NCBI GenBank assembly: GCA_013316395.1
Contig: WSMU01000024.1
Coordinates: 1-14,511 of the forward strand
Reading direction: 5' to 3'
DNA: 14,511 nucleotides
From: Alphaproteobacteria bacterium
GTDB lineage: Bacteria; Pseudomonadota; Alphaproteobacteria; Rs-D84
Under the pieces are notes generated by a model. That model was not told the origin of the DNA. It ran no database searches and saw only the letters and a list, made by a program, of their open reading frames with translations. How positions within the stretch are numbered: the stretch's first letter is position 1; each line of letters opens with the position of its first letter. The position numbers were made by a program, and so were the translations under genes. Shown piece after piece: positions 4,569 to 11,800 of this stretch.

Positions 4569-6122
4569 ATGAAAAACAAATCTGTTGCATCAACATTGGT
4601 TATTGCGCGTATGATTGCATTTGCGTCGGTGCTGGGACTGGCCGGATGTGCGTCTATGCGTGGGGACGGTAACGGCGATTATGCACCCGTGGCAACACCC
4701 ACCGTTGATTACGTGGAATCGTTGGATGTTTATTCTGCACCGCACCAGGATTCGTTTTTAAACCAGCTTGCGATGAACTATCGCTCTTATGCTATTTATA
4801 ACGCCCGTACCAGCGGATATGCCGATATGGGTGAACTGTTCGCACAAAAGGCGGTTGCCGCATTCTCTGGCGAATTGCCGTTCCCTGAAACACTTTCAAA
4901 TTGGCCAGTGGATGATGAACAGACCGCGTTTGAGCTTAGCCAGGCCTATAACGAACTGCTTAATGAACTGAAAAATGATGCCAGTGAAAACAATCCCGAA
5001 CTGGCAGCGGAGGCACAGGCAAAGTTTGACTGTTGGTTGTCGGCGGCCGCATCCGGTCAGAAATCAACGGCACGCGAATGTCGTACACGCTTTAATAAAA
5101 CGATGACCGCACTGCGTGATTGCCGTGGTGGAAAAATCGTTTCACAGAGACCGACAAAAAATATTACCACAACAGAAACCATTGCGGTTGAAACAACGAC
5201 ACGTCGTGCAGATGCACAGACTTATTATCCCGATACACGCAATATGAACGCGATGAGTGGGGCAGGCCGCGCCCGCGAAGGTGTTATTATCGTAAATAAT
5301 GTAAATGTTCCGGAGCATTTGATTAACCCGGTTCCTGTCCAGCCAATGGTATTTAATCAAAATATTTATGGTGGCGACAAGTCTATGAGCAACAGCTTGA
5401 ACAACAGTGCAAACGACAGCAGTACGAATGAGTATTCTCGTGTTAGCAGTGGGGCTGGTGGCTATGTTGTGGAAGAGCAGGACAGCGTTCGCACATCCAA
5501 CCCGGCGGCGTCCGAAGAAATTCCGATGATTGGCGATGAATTGGTCAGTCGTGATGAATTCATTAACATGATGATGGCAATGCGTGCAGAACTGCAGGCG
5601 ATAAACGCCCGCTTGGATAAAATTCAGGCCGCGCAAAATGACAAAACAATGATAAAGGTTCAGCAGATTCCGTTAGAGCCAACGCAGCATATTATGGAAG
5701 AAGTTTTTGAAATTCATTTTGATTTCAATAAAGCTACTATCAAGCCGGAATATCAGGAACTGATTCAAAAGTTGGCCGGTGCGACCCAGGCTAATAAGAA
5801 TATAAAAGTGTCAGTGGTCGGTCATACTGATACGTCTGGCTCAAAAGATTATAACTATTCATTGGGTGGACGCCGTGCCGAGGCAGTACAGAACATGCTG
5901 ATTAAATATGGCATCCCCGCCAGCCAGATTGTTGCGGTATCAGCCGGTGAAGAAGATTTGGCGGTGCCGACACCCGATGGCGTTCCGAACGCGCAAAATC
6001 GTCGTGTTCGCGTCGTAAAAGAAGTGCATTCGGATGAAGGTACTGCGGCCATGGGGCCCGTTGCAATCGAAGTCAGCGAGGTTTCATCGGCAGAGTGCGG
6101 AATGTATGGTTGCGGTCAGTAA
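4569..6122 (+). CDS. OmpA-family peptidoglycan-associated outer membrane lipoprotein
   Basis: The 517-aa protein is predicted to sit on the outer membrane and bind peptidoglycan. A signal peptide ends in a lipobox LAGC (24-27; lipidated Cys27). Residues about 60-190 are helical with four cysteines in the part I can align by eye ('AKFDCWLSAAA', 'ARECRTRF', 'LRDCRGG'), resembling the N-terminal region of other alphaproteobacterial OmpA-like lipoproteins. A long Asn/Ser/Thr-rich linker follows (about 190-320), then a probable coiled coil (about 322-358). The OmpA C-terminal domain lies at about 376-486: 'FDFNKATIKP', 'VVGHTDTSGS', 'SLGGRRAEAVQNML' and 'NRRVRVV' carry the peptidoglycan-binding residues. 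A Cys-containing tail ends the protein. ATG 4569 fits the lipobox, promoter and ribosome binding site; the longer in-frame start at 4494 lies inside the terminator. No clear terminator follows immediately, so transcripts may continue into the small genes downstream. Confidence 0.9.
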   Translation: MKNKSVASTLVIARMIAFASVLGLAGCASMRGDGNGDYAPVATPTVDYVESLDVYSAPHQDSFLNQLAMNYRSYAIYNARTSGYADMGELFAQKAVAAFSGELPFPETLSNWPVDDEQTAFELSQAYNELLNELKNDASENNPELAAEAQAKFDCWLSAAASGQKSTARECRTRFNKTMTALRDCRGGKIVSQRPTKNITTTETIAVETTTRRADAQTYYPDTRNMNAMSGAGRAREGVIIVNNVNVPEHLINPVPVQPMVFNQNIYGGDKSMSNSLNNSANDSSTNEYSRVSSGAGGYVVEEQDSVRTSNPAASEEIPMIGDELVSRDEFINMMMAMRAELQAINARLDKIQAAQNDKTMIKVQQIPLEPTQHIMEEVFEIHFDFNKATIKPEYQELIQKLAGATQANKNIKVSVVGHTDTSGSKDYNYSLGGRRAEAVQNMLIKYGIPASQIVAVSAGEEDLAVPTPDGVPNAQNRRVRVVKEVHSDEGTAAMGPVAIEVSEVSSAECGMYGCGQ

Positions 6123-6157
6123 GTTAGCATATCTCTGAATTTTATTTGGAGGATTGC

Positions 6158-6193
6158 ATGATTGTACTTGACAAAAAAGTTTTGTTGGTATAA
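6158..6193 (+). CDS. Possible 11-codon micro-ORF with ideal ribosome binding site
   Basis: ATG 6158 follows GGAGG (6148-6152) with five-base spacing, the best Shine-Dalgarno sequence in the window. It opens an 11-residue frame, MIVLDKKVLLV, ending at TAA 6191-6193. The same bases contain a TTGACA (6168-6173) and TATAAG (6189-6194), so the region can also be read as a promoter. It may be a leader peptide, a remnant of a decayed gene, or chance. Confidence 0.3.
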   Translation: MIVLDKKVLLV

Positions 6194-6194
6194 G
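6168..6194 (+). promoter_or_regulatory. Possible promoter of the 56-aa protein gene
   Basis: A perfect -35 TTGACA (6168-6173) is followed after 15 bases by TATAAG (6189-6194). The spacer is short, which lowers confidence. The sequence TGTCAGAGAGA begins eight bases after the -10, as it does nine bases after the carD -10. Confidence 0.45.
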
Positions 6195-6235
6195 CTGGCC
6201 GTGTCAGAGAGATGTTTTTGATAGAGGCATTGAAA

Positions 6236-6406
6236 ATGACTGATAAAGTAAATATTTTTAATAAAGCCGGTGCTGCGATGCAGCGTGCGGCGGGATATCG
6301 TCAGGGCATGCAACGGGTGCCAGCTTATAACCTGGCGAAGGCTTTTCAGAAGCGCAATATTACATTGGAAGGCATGGATGTATTTCCCGGCCAAAATGAA
6401 AAATAA
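6236..6406 (+). CDS. Small basic protein of unknown function (56 aa)
   Basis: The frame encodes a 56-residue soluble protein with no signal peptide or membrane segment. It is rich in Ala, Gln, Lys and Arg, looks helical in its central part ('AAMQRAAGYRQGMQ', 'YNLAKAFQKRN'), and ends in 'GMDVFPGQNEK'. Start choice is uncertain. ATG 6236 has AGAGG about nine bases upstream. ATG 6212 would add eight residues (MFLIEALK) and directly follows TCAGAGAG. A possible promoter upstream and a very strong terminator downstream support a genuine expressed gene. I do not recognise a family. Confidence 0.6.
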   Translation: MTDKVNIFNKAGAAMQRAAGYRQGMQRVPAYNLAKAFQKRNITLEGMDVFPGQNEK

Positions 6407-6424
6407 TGTTTTCGTGAATATTTC

Positions 6425-6457
6425 TTCAGGGGGCTTTGGGCCTCCTGAATTTTTTTA
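6425..6457 (+). terminator. Strong Rho-independent terminator
   Basis: TTCAGGGGGC (6425-6434) pairs with GCCTCCTGAA (6440-6449) in a ten-pair stem including one G-T pair, with a five-base loop and eight T residues. It lies 18 bases after the 56-aa gene. The minus-strand side is not T-rich, so it is unlikely to end pbpC transcripts efficiently. Confidence 0.93.
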
Positions 6458-6461
6458 TGCT

Positions 6462-8837
6462 TTATTTGACAACTAAAAACTGAGATTCGGCCGCCGCGCC
6501 CATTTCATCGATTGCGCGTACTGTGTGTTCGCCGATTGCTACCGGTATGGTAATAGATTCGCCGGGCACTGTGGCGCCAATTATCCGATTGTCCAGGAAC
6601 CAAAATATCTTTGCATCGGCCATATCTGTTACCGCCTGGAAAGTTATAGGCGCTGTGTCTGAATCTGATATGATTACTGTACGTGTACCGTTTGCAGGTG
6701 ATGTGATTACAGGCGATGTTCGCATCTGTGATATGCTGTCCAGGTCGCATCCGGGCATGTATGGCGGCGGGGTTCGGCGTTTTACGCCAGCGCGCCGGAA
6801 TATATCTAAGTATTCAGCATCCCAGAATTCATATACCTCCATATGTGTCGTGGCGGGGTTCTGAGAACATGCGCGCAGGCCGGTTTTATTATCAATCGGA
6901 ACCGCCTGATAAATCGATGACATTTCAATAGGGGATTTGCCCGGAATGAAATATGCAGGTCTGGCACTGGGGCAATGCGTTCCTGCAATTCCACCGACTT
7001 CTTCGCACATATCTATTTGCGATATATTTAAGTCTGGACGCATGAAGTTATTATTTGATGTTGGCTTGCCGTGGGTTTTATTGTAATCTTGGACGGCGTC
7101 TGCCATTGCAAAATATATCGGTGCCGCAGTTTTCGCCCCAGAAAAAACATTATTTGGCTGGCCGTCGAAATTACCAACCCATACTATCATTACAAAGTCA
7201 CCGAATATTCCGGCGGTCCATGCATCACGATATGAAGAAGAGGTTCCTGTTTTCCAATAATGTCGTATGGTTTCGACACGCTTTTTTGCAAAAGGGACGT
7301 TTTTTTGCAGCGTGCGTTGCCGGCTTAGCATATCAAGGGTTATAAAATATGCCTCCGGCGACAGCAGGTTGTCGAGAACTTCGTCGGGGTCGGACTGGCT
7401 GGTGCGTATTGCACGGCGTGTCCCCAGATTTGCCATTGTTGCATATATGTCCGCCAGTTCCCACATTGAAACCTCGGCCCCTCCGAGAGCAACCGATATT
7501 CCGTAATAGCCGGGGCTTTTTAGGTTTGTGACACCCGCGCGGCCCAACAGCGCATGAAAGTTTGCCACCCCGATTTTACGCACCAAATTTATTGCGGGGA
7601 TGTTTCGTGAATGTGTCAGGGCCGTGTGTGCCAGTACTGGTCCATAAAACTCGTTATCTGCATTTTCAGGGGCATATACGCCAAAATTAACACGTGCATC
7701 TTTTAGCAGTGTCATCGAGTGAATCAGCCCATTGTCAACCGCGGCGGCGTATATCAGCGGCTTTAGGGTGGAACCCGGGCTGCGTCGTGCGCGTACGCCG
7801 TCATTTTCACCAAATATTTCTTTATCAAAATAATCGACGGAACCTATATAAGCCAGCGTTTCCATTGTCTTATAATTTATCAGAATTGCTGCGGCATTTG
7901 ATACGCCAAATGACCGCCTGCGATTGACCTGGGCTTGTAGGGTAGCGGCCAGCTTTTGCTGCAATTCAATATCCAGGGTTGTTCTTATTTCTGAGGGGGC
8001 CGGCCCCATGTTTGGCCGGTATTTATCATTATTTATAATTTCGCGATTTATGAAATGTGGGGCATAAAACGGCAGCTCGCGTACGCCGTGCGCCGCCAGT
8101 GGCATTTGAGCCATTGTCGTCAATGTTCCGTTATCACCATGCGCCCTGGTCCAGCGACGTACCAAATCACCGCGCATTTTCATTATATTGTTCATACCTG
8201 CGGGGGTTGAGATATTTCTGTTTGTGGGATTTTGTGGAATCGTTGCAAGTGTTATAGATTCTATTGTAGTTAAATCTGCCGCGCGCTTTTGAAAGAATAT
8301 CAAAGATGCGGCGCCAATGCCTTCTATGTTTCCGCCATAGGGTGCCAGATTTAGGTATGCCTCCAAAATTTCGCGCTTTGAATGAAATGCATCCAGATAA
8401 ATTGCTGCGGCAATCTGTATCAGTTTTCCAGCGGGCCGCTTGGTGTTTAAATTGTAACGCATGCGTGCAACCTGCATGGTTATGGTTGATGCGCCGACTG
8501 GGCGGGCGTTCGTGCGAAAGTAGCCCAGTGTAGCCTTGGCCAGTGATACCGGGTTAATTCCGGGGTGCATATAGAAGTATTTATCTTCGTAGAGGATGAT
8601 TGCCCGTGCAGCATCCGGTGCAATTTCAGATAGCGGTGTATAAAGTCTGTATTTTTCGTCCGCAGATAGTATCAGTCGCATCAGGCGGCCGTTGGTATCG
8701 TAATAGGCTCTAGAAAAATAGGTCTGGTCTAATATTGGCGGCACAAAAAAGAGGCGGATGATTAAGTATATCGTCCCAATAGCCCCCAGGGCGCACCAAA
8801 ATTTATGGCGCCGGATAAACTTAATCATCGCTTTCAT
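6462..8837 (-). CDS. pbpC: Penicillin-binding protein 1C (class A, bifunctional)
   Basis: PbpC polymerises and cross-links peptidoglycan at the outer face of the inner membrane. The 791-aa protein has a membrane anchor (about 13-32), a GT51 glycosyltransferase domain (about 45-230) with catalytic Glu84 in 'LYEDKYFYMHPG' and 'GASTITMQ' (115-122), then a transpeptidase domain (about 285-590). That domain carries serine motif S356-T-L-K359, S410-R-N412, and K529-T-G531. A C-terminal BiPBP_C-type beta domain (about 700-790) marks it as PbpC rather than PBP1A/B. All catalytic motifs are intact. Its start overlaps the end of the upstream macroglobulin gene by 17 nt (8 nt if the ATG at 8828 is used), so the two are translationally coupled. 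pbpC next to yfhM is a known arrangement in many Gram-negative bacteria. Confidence 0.95.
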   Translation of the reverse strand: MKAMIKFIRRHKFWCALGAIGTIYLIIRLFFVPPILDQTYFSRAYYDTNGRLMRLILSADEKYRLYTPLSEIAPDAARAIILYEDKYFYMHPGINPVSLAKATLGYFRTNARPVGASTITMQVARMRYNLNTKRPAGKLIQIAAAIYLDAFHSKREILEAYLNLAPYGGNIEGIGAASLIFFQKRAADLTTIESITLATIPQNPTNRNISTPAGMNNIMKMRGDLVRRWTRAHGDNGTLTTMAQMPLAAHGVRELPFYAPHFINREIINNDKYRPNMGPAPSEIRTTLDIELQQKLAATLQAQVNRRRSFGVSNAAAILINYKTMETLAYIGSVDYFDKEIFGENDGVRARRSPGSTLKPLIYAAAVDNGLIHSMTLLKDARVNFGVYAPENADNEFYGPVLAHTALTHSRNIPAINLVRKIGVANFHALLGRAGVTNLKSPGYYGISVALGGAEVSMWELADIYATMANLGTRRAIRTSQSDPDEVLDNLLSPEAYFITLDMLSRQRTLQKNVPFAKKRVETIRHYWKTGTSSSYRDAWTAGIFGDFVMIVWVGNFDGQPNNVFSGAKTAAPIYFAMADAVQDYNKTHGKPTSNNNFMRPDLNISQIDMCEEVGGIAGTHCPSARPAYFIPGKSPIEMSSIYQAVPIDNKTGLRACSQNPATTHMEVYEFWDAEYLDIFRRAGVKRRTPPPYMPGCDLDSISQMRTSPVITSPANGTRTVIISDSDTAPITFQAVTDMADAKIFWFLDNRIIGATVPGESITIPVAIGEHTVRAIDEMGAAAESQFLVVK

Positions 8838-11800
8838 TTTTTACGGTAAATGTTCCGCCCCGACCGGTTGCGAATATATTTGGATTATACATAGATTCAC
8901 CATGTATCGGTGCAATCGCAAATGTTCCGGCGGCGCCTATTTGTGCGGTGTATTCATATACGGATTCTGTGCGTGAAATATCGGTATATATTATTACGCG
9001 GTCTTCGCGGGTTTCTGCAAATGTGTATTCGCCGTCCAGGGTGTCTGTATCCGCAATAAATCCGCCAGGCAGCAGGTCTATTATCACCGCATTGGAAATG
9101 TTTTGCACGTCTGCACGGGCGCGGGCAAATATTTTTACCTTTACCCGGTCGCCTATTTTAGCCGCGCTGATGCGATTGCCGTCCATGTCATAGTATTCGC
9201 GGATAAGCTCCAACCCATGTGAGTCGGCGGCAACAGTCATGGGGTAGCCCTGTTTGATAATTGTCCAGAAAGGCGTTACGCTGGTGCCACAGTCGGGACA
9301 TTTTACCTCTATCTTTTTTACGCCCGGGGCAATCGCGGCCACAAATGTTCCAGCTTTGCTTTCGCCGGCCAGTGGCACGCCGTCCGCTGTGACCGTCAAT
9401 ATTTCCGAAATATTGTTTTTCGTGCCAATATTTCCACTTTGGCCCAGTATCAGGGCCGCGGCTGTAAATGACGAATATTGGCCGCTGTTTATATATTTCA
9501 TCTGGTCCTTGGTAAGGGACGGGACAGAATGTGATTCCTTGAAATATCTTGAGCTTAGATATTGATAAATCGCATTGTTTGCAATGGTGTTGTTGAACTG
9601 AGATGTGTACTTTATATTGTCTTCGAACTTATATTTTGATGCCAGTGTTGTCGCACGTTCATCTTGGCGCATGATAGAGTAGGCCGCGGCAATATATGCG
9701 CCCGCCAGCTCAGATTCCCAGTTTTTCAAATTAGCGTTTGCCCATTCTTCAAACTGGCTGATGTATGCGGTTGTTACAAATTCGTTAGCTGTTATTACAT
9801 ATATTGCAAATGCATGCGTGGCGGCGTCTTGGCTGTCACGGATATTGGTGCCTGCATATGTACGCAGATAGCTAAGCGCACGGGACTTCATATCGGCCGG
9901 AACGTTAAAGCCACGGTCATGCGCCATATTTAAAAACTGGACCACATATGCCGTTATATAGGCGGTGCTGGCATCAGATTCGTTGTTGCGGCCCGTATTT
10001 CCGGCGGCCCACATTGCAAAAGAACCGTCGTCATTTTGGCGATTTTTTAGCATAGTGATTGTATCGGCTACTTTTTTAGCGGCTGCATCATAAGTTATGC
10101 CCAATATCTCACTTGCGCCGATTGCGACGTATGGCATGGCGCGCGATGTCAGTTGTTCAGTACATGTCCATTCATAATGAGCAAGATATTCAACCAATGG
10201 TCGCACAACCGCATCCGCACCGTATGATATATAAAGGCTATGCCGTGCGCCGTCGGAATACATCGGTATATCTGTTGGGCGCAGTGTTGTTTTTGCGCTG
10301 TCTAGTTTGCCGATTTGTATGTCTGTTGTAAAAGGTGTTGCAGGGCGTATGGACATTGTTGCGGTGCCCATTGCGGATGTGGCGCCACCATGTGCGTTGA
10401 TGTTAATGTCGGCCGAGCCCAGCGTATCACCCGCGGTGGCGTGGAAAGTCCATAATGCATCGTCCCCCGATGGGATTTCACGCGTGGCATCTGATGCCGG
10501 ATTTATTTCAATGCCGGCCGATGTTGTGGCCCGTGCGGTAAAAGATTGGGACTGTGAGGCTTCCGTCGTCAGATTTGTTACAACCGCGTTTATGTCAAAT
10601 TTATCACCCGGTGCCGCGGCCACAGGTGCGTTTATTGTGACAATAAGCGGATGACGAACCGTTACCGATGTATCGGCCGAACCGATTCCTGATTCCCCGG
10701 CTGCAACCGCAAATACGCGCAGTGTGCCGTTAAAAGAATCCGGTATGTCAAAGGTAACACTGCCGGTTTTGTTGGCGGTGGCGTTTATTATCTTGGAATA
10801 AAATGCCACCGGTTTGTCGGTGCGGCGTGCAAATGGGTTTGCAATGCCGGCCATGGCGTCCGCTATCTCGTCATAATCGCCGCCGCCTGTTTTCGCAAAT
10901 TCATGCAGAATCTTATATTCAGGCAGTATTAGTGACAATATCTGATATGTTTCAACCTGCAGGGCGGCCTTTTTAAAGAAATGCGCCATTGGATTTGGAA
11001 CCTGATAGCGGGCAACCTGCAATATGCCTTCGTTAATTGCGAAAAGCATCAGGCGTGCATCCCGGTTGGTTTCATATTTTACGGTTAATTTAGAATCCGA
11101 TATGGTGGCCGGTGCCTGCAGCTTTACGCCTATTGTGCGACGTGCTGTATCGGCCATAAACGGGGCGACGGCATACGCATAAGGTGTTGTAAAGACGTCG
11201 CGGCTGTTTATGTCACGTACAAATGATACGTTTATGTAGCCCGTTCCTTCGAAGCCAGCGGGAACAGTAATATATTCGACCGAGTTTGTAGAAGACATTT
11301 TAAACCACTGATATGCATATACCTTGTCGCGTTCTATGGTAAGCAGGCCGTATCCGGCATACGGGGCAGTTATGCCAACAGCGATTTTATCACCCGGCGC
11401 GTATGATGTGGAATTTAGTTTTATCTGCAGTTCGGCGCGTGTGTCCGATTCCAGGCTGCTGTTGGATGCGCCGGCCACAAAGTATTCTATGTTTGCCAGC
11501 ATTCGGCCGCCGGCATCTGTTATTTGCAGATAATATGTGCCGGGGGCTGATGTATCCAGGTTGATGTCCAGACCGCGTTCGGGTATGGAGATATTATCTT
11601 GTGTTACTAGCTTGTCTTGCGTAACTGTTTGATATTTGTAGTATCCTGCGCCGTCTTTGACCAGGCTGGTTAAATTTTCGCGGCGCATTAAGCGCATTGT
11701 AACATCGGATGCGGTTGTGCGCTTTGCCGTATGGTCGATTGCGATGATGTTGACGCTGCGGGCGGCGCCGCGGTTGATGTATGACAAATCAGAATTGGCA

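Noticed and set aside
5142..5636. 164-aa minus-strand gene
   Set aside because: It lies wholly inside the OmpA-like gene on the opposite strand and has low-complexity His/Cys/Ile composition typical of a shadow frame.
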